DNA of 64,000 nucleotides, taken from NCBI RefSeq assembly GCF_029813785.1, contig NZ_JARVKY010000008.1:1-64000 (forward strand), given 5' to 3'. A program made the translations under genes and the position numbers. Position 1 is the stretch's first letter; each line of letters opens with the position of its first letter. Positions 50,045-57,687 of this stretch are shown here, piece by piece. The notes beneath the pieces were generated by a model. It was not told the origin of the DNA and searched no databases. It was given only the letters and a program-made list of their open reading frames with translations. This DNA comes from Streptomyces sp. DH41. GTDB taxonomy: Bacteria > Actinomycetota > Actinomycetes > Streptomycetales > Streptomycetaceae.

Positions 50045-51298
50045 ATGTCCGCCACACCCACCACGCCTCCACCGGCGCTGCGTCCCTACCTCACCGCCCG
50101 CCACGATCTGCTGTGGCAGGAGGCGGACGCCTTCGCGGCCGAGCACGTCGCGCCACGCGCCGCGCGGATGGAGGCCGCTCCGGGCAGGGTGGAGCGCAAG
50201 GTCGCCGACCTGATGGCCGCCCGGCGGTGGTTCGCCGTCACCGTCCCGGCGGTCTTCGGCGGGCTGGGCGCCGGACACGTGGCCAGGACCGTCTTGGTCC
50301 ACCGCATCGCGCGAGTCTCGGCGGCTGCCGCGGCCATCCTGCAAGCCACATTGATCCCCGTGGGCGCTCTGCTGCACTTCGCCACATACGAGCAGAAGGG
50401 CCGCTGGCTTCCCCGGGTCGCGGACGGGTCCGTGCTGCTGTCGATCGCCGTGACCGAACCGCTCGCCGGCGGACACATCGGCGGCATCGAAACCACCGCC
50501 GAACACATCGGCAACCAATGGGTGATCACCGGCAGCAAGATCCATATCGGCAACAGCCACCTCGCCGGAGCCCACCTCGTCGTCGCCCGCACCGCCGGGC
50601 CGGGAGTAAGCACCTCACAGGCGCTGACCGCGTTCATCGTCGAAGCCGACCGCCCCGGACTTTCCGTCTCCGACCACCGTGCCGGGCTCGGTCTGCATGG
50701 CTTCTCCGCCGGCCGCCTCGACCTCGATCACGTCCGCGTCCCCGAGGACAACGTGGTCGGGGAGATCGGCCAGGGACTGGCCGTGGCCCAGAGCAGCAGC
50801 ATCCTCTACGGCCGCCCCAACCTGGCCGCCGTCAGCCTCGGCATCCACGAAGCCGTCGTGGACACCACCACCGCCCGGCTCAAGACCCGCCCCCGCTACC
50901 AGGGCGCCCTGTCCGACCTGCCGGTCCTGCGGGACCGCGTCGGCGGCATGGAAGCCCGCCTGCGCGCCGCCCGGATACTCGCCTACCAGGCCGTGCACCT
51001 CCTCGACCAGGGCCTGCCCTGCGACGCCGACCTGATCAATTCGAAATACCTCGGCCACCAGTGGGCCGTCCAGTCCGCCCAGGACGCCATGGAACTGCAC
51101 GGCGCCAACGCCCTCGATGGCGACTACATCGTCCAGCGCCTGTGGCGCGACATCCAGCACACCTACCCACCGGCCGGAACCGGCGAAGTCCAGCGCATAC
51201 GCCTGGCCGACGCCGCCTTCGCAGAGGACCACATCCAGTGGTCCGAGCGCCTCGCCGCCGAAGCCGCCTGGGCACGACCCGATCCGACCGCCGCATGA
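50045..51298 (+). CDS. Acyl-CoA dehydrogenase family protein with altered catalytic base
   Basis: A 417-residue flavoprotein of the ACAD fold. The N-terminal helical domain (RHDLLWQEADAFAAEHVAPR) leads to a beta-domain with LSIAVTEPLAGGHIG and WVITGSKIHIGNSHLAGAHL. The C-terminal helices carry LHGANALDGDYIVQRLWRD. At the position of the usual catalytic Glu (GGxGxxxEYPVER) this protein has Asp (about residue 360). The FAD-binding residues look intact, so a different oxidation or a non-CoA substrate is possible. It follows the conservon by 86 bases and precedes a coupled LuxR-HTH/GNAT/DUF6624 trio. Confidence 0.8.
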   Translation: MSATPTTPPPALRPYLTARHDLLWQEADAFAAEHVAPRAARMEAAPGRVERKVADLMAARRWFAVTVPAVFGGLGAGHVARTVLVHRIARVSAAAAAILQATLIPVGALLHFATYEQKGRWLPRVADGSVLLSIAVTEPLAGGHIGGIETTAEHIGNQWVITGSKIHIGNSHLAGAHLVVARTAGPGVSTSQALTAFIVEADRPGLSVSDHRAGLGLHGFSAGRLDLDHVRVPEDNVVGEIGQGLAVAQSSSILYGRPNLAAVSLGIHEAVVDTTTARLKTRPRYQGALSDLPVLRDRVGGMEARLRAARILAYQAVHLLDQGLPCDADLINSKYLGHQWAVQSAQDAMELHGANALDGDYIVQRLWRDIQHTYPPAGTGEVQRIRLADAAFAEDHIQWSERLAAEAAWARPDPTAA

Positions 51299-51423
51299 GC
51301 CCCCGTGCGCGGCACCCCGTGACTCCCCATCGCCGCGCACGGGCCCGTGCCGCCGGCCCCCGTCCCCCGCGGGGACCGGCGGCACCCCTCCCAGTGACCA
51401 TCCACTCAGCCGAGAGAGACACC

Positions 51424-51909
51424 GTGACCCCGCCCGTGACGACCAGCGCACCGATCACGCCCCTGACGCCGACCCTGCAGCGCGTCGCCCAGCACCTCGC
51501 GAACGGCCTCACGGCCAAGGAGATTGCGGCAGAGACCAGCCTGTCGGCCGTGACCGTCCGCCAGTACCTTCGCGACATCCGTGAGAGCCTGCACTGCCCG
51601 CCCCGCTGCAAGCCCCCGGTGATCGTGCACCGCCTGTTCACCACCCAACAGGTGGCCTCACCCACGGCGGACCGGCCAGCGCCATCCCTCACCCCGGAGC
51701 AGCGGCTGCTGCTCCGAGCCGTCGCCGAGCACAGCGACCCCCGCGACATCGCCGTCGCCGCCAAGCTCCCCCGCGCCGACCAGCGCGCCGCACTCGACCA
51801 ACTCCTCGCCGACACGGGCGCGCGGGACACCACCCACCTGGTGATCCTTGCCCACAGCTGGAAGCTGCTGCCCACCGACCCGGCGGCGCGGAGCGGAGCG
51901 AGCCAGTGA
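51424..51909 (+). CDS. LuxR-type HTH regulator
   Basis: A 161-residue protein. A GerE/LuxR-like HTH at residues 14-60 (TLQRVAQHLANGLTAKEIAA, then TSLSAVTVRQYLRDIRESL) is followed by a linker and a second helical region (LTPEQRLLLRAVAEHSDPRD). That region also looks like a sigma-4/HTH segment, so this may be a two-headed DNA-binding protein. No receiver or ligand domain is present. GTG start. It shares a GTGA overlap with the GNAT gene. Confidence 0.7.
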   Translation: MTPPVTTSAPITPLTPTLQRVAQHLANGLTAKEIAAETSLSAVTVRQYLRDIRESLHCPPRCKPPVIVHRLFTTQQVASPTADRPAPSLTPEQRLLLRAVAEHSDPRDIAVAAKLPRADQRAALDQLLADTGARDTTHLVILAHSWKLLPTDPAARSGASQ

Positions 51910-52556
51910 GAAGGCCCCCCACTCCCCTGGCCAACGAGGAGCCTCCGGCTTCCACCTCGTTCGCAGCGAAGTACCCGGGCGCCGTGTACGCGGTGCGCAC
52001 GTTACGTACGGACGCCGAGCGCGCGGAAGCCGCTGCCCTCGCGCAGGACCGGCAGCGCTGGCTCACCCTGCGCGGCCTCCCCGTGCCCGCCCAAGCCGAC
52101 GTGCCGGCCCTGTTCCGCGACCCGCACACGACGTCGGCCGGTCTGTTCGAGGACGGAAAGCTGCTCGCCTGCATGGTCCCCGCGCGCGACCCCGGACTCA
52201 GCTGGGGCGAAGGCCCCTGCCTCCGCCTAGGCCACGTCCACACCCTGCCCGAGCAACCCGACGACATCACCCGGCTGATCACCCTGTGGGCCTCCGACCT
52301 CGCCGCCCGGCAGAGCCTCCCGCTCGTACGGGCCGAAATCCTGGCCCGCCACGCCCTCCAAGCCGAGCCCATCGCCTCCCTGCTACGTCGACTCACCGAC
52401 ATGGGCTGGGACGTGCGGGGTTCCGGTCCGGGACGGGAGGGGGACCGGGTCGCCCGCCTCCAACTGGACGCCGAGCACCGCCCCCGACTCAGCACACTAA
52501 TCAGCTGCCAAACCCAAGCTCCCCATCTTGCCGCGGAAGAAGGGAGCAGCACGTGA
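51906..52556 (+). CDS. GNAT-like acetyltransferase family protein
   Basis: A 216-residue protein with a weak GNAT pattern. It has VRTLRTDAERAEAAALAQDR at the N-terminus, the strand AGLFEDGKLLACMVPARDPG, the candidate acyl-CoA region LGHVHTLPEQPDDITRLITL, and MGWDVRGSGPG near the end. The canonical Q/RxxGxG/A loop is not obvious, so activity is uncertain. It is translationally coupled to both neighbours by GTGA overlaps. Confidence 0.6.
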   Translation: MRRPPTPLANEEPPASTSFAAKYPGAVYAVRTLRTDAERAEAAALAQDRQRWLTLRGLPVPAQADVPALFRDPHTTSAGLFEDGKLLACMVPARDPGLSWGEGPCLRLGHVHTLPEQPDDITRLITLWASDLAARQSLPLVRAEILARHALQAEPIASLLRRLTDMGWDVRGSGPGREGDRVARLQLDAEHRPRLSTLISCQTQAPHLAAEEGSST

Positions 52557-53131
52557 CAACCGAAAAGCCGCAGCGGCCCGACATCGCCCGCGAGCTGATC
52601 GCCCGCGCCACGGAATCGGCCGCGCACCGGGCCACACGCGTGCGCAACCAGCTCGACGACGTCCAACTCGGCCGTGGTCGGCACACCGACTACGCCAACA
52701 CCGAGTTTCTGCGCCGCGTCCTGGGCGAATACGAGTGGCCAGGCCACCGCCTCGTCGGCCCTGCTGCTGCCCGAGCCGCCTGGAGCATCGCCCTGCACAG
52801 CGACCACGATCTCATCTTCCAGCGCGCCGCCACCATCCTGCTCGGGCGTGCGGTCGAGGCCGGCGACGCGCTCGTCCACCACTGGGCACACCTGCACGAC
52901 CGCACCCTCATCAACACCGGCCAGGACCAGGAGTACGGCACCCAGCTCCTTCTGCGCTCCGACCGCATCGAGCTGTGCCCACTGCGCGCGCCGGGATCCG
53001 TCGACAAACGAAGGGCCGCCACGGTCGGTCTACCGCCGATCGCTGTCGCACTGGAGACGGTGCGTAGCCGGTACATGCCTAACGGCTCTACCGATGAAGT
53101 CCCGAGCGTCGTCCTCGCGGAGGCCGCGTGA
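52553..53131 (+). CDS. DUF6624-like protein
   Basis: A 192-residue soluble protein resembling the DUF6624 family: GPAAARAAWSIALHSDHDLI, AGDALVHHWAHLHDRTLINT and GQDQEYGTQLLLRSDRIELC, with a C-terminal VGLPPIAVALETVRSRY. The conserved His and Gln residues in the second and third blocks suggest a catalytic centre, but none is characterised to my knowledge. It is the last gene of the coupled trio with the LuxR-HTH and GNAT genes. Confidence 0.72.
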   Translation: MTTEKPQRPDIARELIARATESAAHRATRVRNQLDDVQLGRGRHTDYANTEFLRRVLGEYEWPGHRLVGPAAARAAWSIALHSDHDLIFQRAATILLGRAVEAGDALVHHWAHLHDRTLINTGQDQEYGTQLLLRSDRIELCPLRAPGSVDKRRAATVGLPPIAVALETVRSRYMPNGSTDEVPSVVLAEAA

Positions 53132-53205
53132 ACAAGCGGAACACCGCGGTCCCCACCATTCGGCCTTCATGCCGCACTTCCGCTCTGCGAAAGGGGTGTT
53201 GATCG

Positions 53206-53673
53206 ATGAAGCTCCCTACCGCCGTCCTCGCTGCCGGTGTTGCCCTGTCCCTCACGACCGCCGTGGTCGGAGCCGCCCGGCTCAGGCAGAACGCACGGCA
53301 CCAGGCCGAGCGGCACGAGGCGCTCCTCGCGGGCAACCAGCTCGACTGGCTGAACCGGGTGTCCACCAACGCCGACCTCGCCGAGCTGTGGAAGCCCGAG
53401 GACATGAAGGCCGAGGAGTACATGCAGCTCATGTCGGCCAACCGACTCATCTGCGCCCTCAGCCTCCGACACTGCCTCGGCCGCGTCCACGACGGACAGC
53501 TGCCGTTCTACGCCGAGATGGTCATGAGCAGTGACGTCTGCCGGCGCTACTGGCAGCGCTTCGGCGACCTCCGCGCTCAGGAGGCCGAGGGAGACAAGCG
53601 GGCCGAGCACTTCACCCGGGTGCTGGACCAGGCCGCGAAGAACCATCCTCAAGCGCAGCCCGCGGCAGCCTGA
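53206..53673 (+). CDS. DUF6082-like membrane-anchored protein
   Basis: A 155-residue protein with an N-terminal membrane helix or uncleaved signal (about 4-24: PTAVLAAGVALSLTTAVVGA). A helical cytoplasmic or external domain follows, with LAGNQLDWLNRVSTNADLAE, LWKPEDMKAEEYMQLMSANR and RYWQRFGDLRAQEAEGD. This matches my memory of Streptomyces DUF6082 proteins, which recur near regulatory and RiPP loci; function unknown. It immediately precedes the precursor-peptide genes and may be part of the lanthipeptide locus. Confidence 0.65.
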   Translation: MKLPTAVLAAGVALSLTTAVVGAARLRQNARHQAERHEALLAGNQLDWLNRVSTNADLAELWKPEDMKAEEYMQLMSANRLICALSLRHCLGRVHDGQLPFYAEMVMSSDVCRRYWQRFGDLRAQEAEGDKRAEHFTRVLDQAAKNHPQAQPAAA

Positions 53674-53867
53674 CGGCATATCTCGGTTCACCTTTCGGAC
53701 TTCCGTGTCCGTCCCCCACTCCTCTTCCGGACAGCAGTGCTCGTGTCTGAAGAGGTGGCCGGCGAGGACCCGACTGGCGCAGGCCACACAGCTGCCGCCC
53801 ACCGGGGTCGGCCGTACCGCAACACACCGAATCGAAGTGTTCCACCGGACCAATCAGGAGGATTCCC

Positions 53868-54047
53868 GTGACTCCCAGGGTGACCGACCAGGGCATGAGG
53901 ACCGCCTCGGCCTCTGCCTCGCAGGACCCGTTCGACCTCGACATCAGCGTCATCGAATCGGGTGGCACGGTCGGGGCGAGTATCGCCTCCGACGGCGGCT
54001 CCGGCTCAACCTGCGGTGGCAACGCCTGTATCTCCAGCGGCTCCTGA
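53868..54047 (+). CDS. FxLD-family lanthipeptide precursor 1
   Basis: A 59-residue precursor peptide. The leader carries the FxLD recognition block PFDLDISVIESGG (about residues 21-33), analogous to the FNLD motif read by class I LanB enzymes. The presumed core (roughly from residue 33) is Ser/Gly-rich with two Cys: ASDGGSGSTCGGNACISSGS at the C-terminus. It contains Ser/Thr for dehydration and an Asp-Gly pair seven residues before the first Cys. A GTG start has AGGAGG five bases upstream. It is the most diverged of three consecutive precursors; the leader cleavage site is not defined by sequence. Confidence 0.85.
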   Translation: MTPRVTDQGMRTASASASQDPFDLDISVIESGGTVGASIASDGGSGSTCGGNACISSGS

Positions 54048-54153
54048 CCGCACCAGACCACCGGCACGACGCCCATGTCCTGTCGGCGCCGCCCACGCGG
54101 CACGTCCCTCGCGGCTCGATCGGAGCCGCGCACGACAACGGAGGAATCACCAC

Positions 54154-54285
54154 ATGCAGATCGACGAATTCGACCTCGACATCAGCGTCCTGGAGTCCGA
54201 CGACGGCTCCGCCACGTTGATCAACCTCACCGACGACGGCTGCGGCAGCACCTGCTCCAGCCCGTGTGCCACCAACGTGGCCTGA
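54154..54285 (+). CDS. FxLD-family lanthipeptide precursor 2
   Basis: A 43-residue precursor with a very short leader: MQIDEFDLDISVLESDDG. The core ends NLTDDGCGSTCSSPCATNVA, with three Cys, four to five Ser/Thr available for dehydration and a conserved Asp-Gly directly before the first Cys. GGAGG lies upstream of the ATG. Sequence from FDLDISVLES to the C-terminus is closely related to precursor 3, so the two arose by duplication. Up to three (methyl)lanthionine rings are possible. Confidence 0.9.
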   Translation: MQIDEFDLDISVLESDDGSATLINLTDDGCGSTCSSPCATNVA

Positions 54286-54322
54286 ACATCTTCCACCGCA
54301 CGACGAGTAGGGAGAAACCTGC

Positions 54323-54502
54323 ATGAACGCGAACACGATCAAGGTCCAGGCACAGTCCCCGGCCGCCACGGCGGGCGGTGACGCGTTCGACCTGGACATC
54401 AGCGTCCTGGAGTCCGGCGACGGCTCCGTCACAGTGATCAACCTGACGGACGACGGCTGCAAGCCGAGCTGCCAGGGGTCCTGCGCCACCAACGTGGCCT
54501 GA
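54323..54502 (+). CDS. FxLD-family lanthipeptide precursor 3
   Basis: A 59-residue precursor. A 20-residue N-terminal extension (MNANTIKVQAQSPAATAGGD) precedes AFDLDISVLESGDG. The core ends NLTDDGCKPSCQGSCATNVA. It shares the TDDGC start and CATNVA end with precursor 2, but the residues between the Cys differ. Only a 37-base gap separates it from precursor 2. A strong hairpin follows its stop codon, before the LanB gene. Confidence 0.9.
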   Translation: MNANTIKVQAQSPAATAGGDAFDLDISVLESGDGSVTVINLTDDGCKPSCQGSCATNVA

Positions 54503-54518
54503 CCTCGGCGCATTGATC

Positions 54519-54555
54519 TGCCAGCCCGCGCGGCCTTGCGCCGCGCGGGCTGGCA
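54519..54555 (+). terminator. Strong hairpin between precursor genes and lanB (partial terminator)
   Basis: TGCCAGCCCGCGCGG and CCGCGCGGGCTGGCA are perfect 15-base complements around a seven-base loop. It lies 17 bases after the last precursor stop and 34 bases before the LanB start. Inferred role: an attenuator or RNA-stabilising hairpin that lets precursor mRNA exceed enzyme mRNA. Confidence 0.75.
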
Positions 54556-54588
54556 CCCACCCCAACACACCACAACCAGGGAGGGTGT

Positions 54589-57500
54589 ATGGGTTCCCGG
54601 AAGGACGGCCCGCTGTACCGGTGCGCGGATACTGCGCTGGTGCGCGCCGCCCGTTCCTCAAGGCTGACGCTTCCCGCGTGGCCGGACCTCACCGACGACA
54701 CCCCGGACTGCGAGGTGCGGTGGCAGACGTGGCTGCGCGACGTCTGGTCGCTGTCCGAGGCCGCCGACTCCATCGAGCAGGCCAGCCCTCTGCTCGCGCA
54801 GCAGGTTCAGACCCTGTGCTCGGTGGCCAGTCCCGAGACCCGTCAGTTGCGCCGCGCAGTGGTGTCGGTCATGCGGTACCTGCTGCGTATGACGGGCCGG
54901 GCGACCCCGAACGGTCTGTTCGCCGGTATCGCGCCCGCCTCGTTCAGGGAACGACCGGGATGGTCCTGGGGCGAGTGGCACCGACCCGTCATCCGTGCCG
55001 ACGGCGACTGGATCGCGGACCTGATCGCCCGTCTGGAAGCAAATCCTGAACTCCTGCGGCACCTGCATGTGATGGCCAACAACACCATCTCCGTACGGGG
55101 CGATCGGCTGATCGTGCCCTACCCGCCCCGCTCACGCCGCACCGACTGCAGCCCGGCGGCCGAAGTGTCCCTCCGGTACACCAGCGCCGTACGTATCGCC
55201 GTTGACGCCGCCGCCTCGCCCGTCCCCGTCCATGCGGTGGTCGCACTGATGAGGAGCAAGTTCCCCGACGTTCCCGCGGACCGGGTGGAAGGGCTCGTCA
55301 GCAGCCTCGTCGAACGCGGTGTGCTCATCAGCAGCCTGCACGCGCCCTCTGCCACCCTCGACGCCCTGGACCACCTGGTCGAGCAGGCCGAAGCAGCCGC
55401 CGCCCCATCAGCCACGGACCTCGTGGCCGACCTGCGGACGGTCCGCGACGCCATCGCCCAGCACAACCAGGTACTGGCCCCGGCGGACGGCCAGCGCCTG
55501 CGTACCGCCTTACGTCGGAAAATGACCGCCTTGAGTAGCGTCAAGGCTCAGCCGTTCACGCTGGACCTTCGCATGGACTGCTCCCTCACTCTGCCCCCAC
55601 AGGTTGCCCGCGAGGCGGAGCAGGCCGCCACGGTGCTGGCCCGGCTGAGCGCGTACCCCTTCGGCACTCCGGCATGGAAGGACTTCCACAACCGATTCTT
55701 CGAGCGGTACGGCATCAACTCACTCGTCCCAGTCCGGGACCTGGTGGACCCCGATGTCGGCCTCGGGTTCCCGGTCGGATACCGCGATGCGCAACCTGAA
55801 CAGGGTGAGGCCCTGACCGCCCGTGAACAGCGGCTGCTCTCCCTCGCCCAAGCGGCCGTCCTCGACGGCCGCGACGAGATCCGCCTGGACGAGGACCTGA
55901 TCCGCACGTTGACGGTCGGAGATCGCAACGCCCCGCAGGTACCGGCCCACACGGAGCTGCGCTTTCGAATCCGTGCCGCTTCGCAAGAGGCCCTGGAGAG
56001 TGGATACTTCGTTCTCCACGGCATCGCCCCGTCCCGCGGGATCGGCACCACGATCGGCCGCAGCCTGGGGCTGCTCGCATCAGACGATCAGGCCCGCGTG
56101 GCCGTCATGCTGGAGGAGCTGCCGGTCAATACGCCCGGCGCGGTGCCCACGCAGGTCTCCTTCACCCCACTCGACCGGGGCGACACCAACGTCACCCGCG
56201 TTACAGAACTCCTGCCGGCCGTCATCAGCCTGGCGGAGCACCGTCCGGTCGACGCGCGCACCATCCCGCTCGACGACCTCGCCGTGGGCTGCGACCGCCG
56301 CAGGCTCTACCTCGTCTCCCTCTCCCGCGCCTGCCTGCTGGACCCCATGACGCTGCACGCGCTGGACCTGCGCGGCCACACGCCGCCGCTCGCACGCTTC
56401 CTCACCGAGATCAGCCGGGCCCAGACCGCCGTCCTGACCGTCTTCCCCTGGGCGTCCGCTACCGCACTGCCGTACCTGCCGCGGGTGCGCTACGGTCGCG
56501 CGATCCTCTCTCCGGCGAGGTGGCGACTGGACCGGTCGGAGCTGCCCGACCGCCGCGCCTCCTGTGGGGAGTGGCACAAGGCGGCCGACGAGTGGCGCGC
56601 ACGCCGCCGAGTTCCGGACGAAGTCGCGCTGGCCGAGAGCGACCAGCTTCTGCCGCTGGACCTCTCCGAGCGCGCGCACCTCGCGCTGCTGCGCGCCCAC
56701 CTGGACACTCATGAATCGGTGATCTTGACGGAAGCGGAATCCGAGGAAGGCTGGTTCGACGGGCGGTCCCACGAGATCATCGCCCCGATGACGGCCGTCC
56801 ACCCGCCGCAGTGGCCGGCCGTCCCTCCCGTCACCGCAGACCAGCTCGTCACCCGCGACCACGGTCACCTTCCGGGCGCCGCCTCTTGGCTGCTGGTCAA
56901 GCTGTACGGGCACGTCGAACGGCAGCCCGAGATCCTTGCCGACCACCTGCCCGCGCTGCTGGGCCAGTGGAACGAGCCGCCGACCTGGTGGTACATGCGC
57001 TACCGCGATCCCCGCTGGCACCTGCGCCTGCGCATCGCGGTCCCCAGCGAGCAGGACTTCGCCCTCACCGCGCAGCGCGTGAGCGCCTGGGCGAACGGAC
57101 TGCGCCGTGCCGGGCTCCTCACCGACATGCAGTTCGCGACCTCCTACCCGGAGACCGGCCGGTGGGGCCCCGGGCCGCTGATGAGCCTGGCCGAGGACGT
57201 CTTCGCCGCTGACTCCCGAGCCCTGGCCGTCCAGTTCGCCCAAAGCTCCCGTCCGCACCAACAGGTCCTCGCCGCAGCGAACTTCGTCTCCGTCGCCGCC
57301 GCCTTCACCGGCAGCACCGCAGCCGGCATGAACTGGCTGATCGCCCACGGCCGGATCACCGACCCGCGCCCTATGGACCGGACCGTGCGCGGTCAGGCGC
57401 TGCGCCTAGCCGACCCGGCCGACGGCTGGGCGGCCCTGCGCGCGGCTCCCGGCGGCGACGCCATCGCCAGCGCCTGGAGCGAGCGCGACGCGGCCCTGGC

Positions 57501-57687
57501 CCGCTACCGGCAGAAGCTGGACGCGTTCGGTGGCATAGACCTAGACCTCGTTCTCGACTCGCTGCTGCACGCCCACCACATCCGCGCCGCCGGCATCGAC
57601 AAGGACGACGAGCGGATGTGCGTACGGCTGGCCCACGCCGCCGCCATGGCCTGGACTCACCGAGGAGATCACCATGAACCTGCGTGA
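54589..57687 (+). CDS. lanB: Class I lanthipeptide dehydratase LanB (full length)
   Basis: A 1032-residue dehydratase. It uses glutamyl-tRNA to activate Ser/Thr of the precursor core and then eliminates glutamate, giving dehydroalanine and dehydrobutyrine. The N-terminal glutamylation domain covers about 50-720 (early VVSVMRYLLRMTGRATPNGL and FAGIAPASF, later LESGYFVLHGIAPSRGIGTT). The C-terminal elimination domain (SpaB_C) starts about 765 (SWLLVKLYGHVERQPEILAD; YMRYRDPRWHLRLRIAVP). Both halves are present, unlike split thiopeptide-type enzymes. AGGGAGGG precedes the ATG. The 3' end overlaps the LanC gene by 14 bases, so expression is coupled. Confidence 0.93.
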   Translation: MGSRKDGPLYRCADTALVRAARSSRLTLPAWPDLTDDTPDCEVRWQTWLRDVWSLSEAADSIEQASPLLAQQVQTLCSVASPETRQLRRAVVSVMRYLLRMTGRATPNGLFAGIAPASFRERPGWSWGEWHRPVIRADGDWIADLIARLEANPELLRHLHVMANNTISVRGDRLIVPYPPRSRRTDCSPAAEVSLRYTSAVRIAVDAAASPVPVHAVVALMRSKFPDVPADRVEGLVSSLVERGVLISSLHAPSATLDALDHLVEQAEAAAAPSATDLVADLRTVRDAIAQHNQVLAPADGQRLRTALRRKMTALSSVKAQPFTLDLRMDCSLTLPPQVAREAEQAATVLARLSAYPFGTPAWKDFHNRFFERYGINSLVPVRDLVDPDVGLGFPVGYRDAQPEQGEALTAREQRLLSLAQAAVLDGRDEIRLDEDLIRTLTVGDRNAPQVPAHTELRFRIRAASQEALESGYFVLHGIAPSRGIGTTIGRSLGLLASDDQARVAVMLEELPVNTPGAVPTQVSFTPLDRGDTNVTRVTELLPAVISLAEHRPVDARTIPLDDLAVGCDRRRLYLVSLSRACLLDPMTLHALDLRGHTPPLARFLTEISRAQTAVLTVFPWASATALPYLPRVRYGRAILSPARWRLDRSELPDRRASCGEWHKAADEWRARRRVPDEVALAESDQLLPLDLSERAHLALLRAHLDTHESVILTEAESEEGWFDGRSHEIIAPMTAVHPPQWPAVPPVTADQLVTRDHGHLPGAASWLLVKLYGHVERQPEILADHLPALLGQWNEPPTWWYMRYRDPRWHLRLRIAVPSEQDFALTAQRVSAWANGLRRAGLLTDMQFATSYPETGRWGPGPLMSLAEDVFAADSRALAVQFAQSSRPHQQVLAAANFVSVAAAFTGSTAAGMNWLIAHGRITDPRPMDRTVRGQALRLADPADGWAALRAAPGGDAIASAWSERDAALARYRQKLDAFGGIDLDLVLDSLLHAHHIRAAGIDKDDERMCVRLAHAAAMAWTHRGDHHEPA

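Noticed and set aside
53531..54220. 229-residue frame across the precursor region
   Set aside because: It runs through the first precursor genes in a different frame and is Arg/Thr/Ser-rich. The short precursor frames have ribosome sites and shared motifs.
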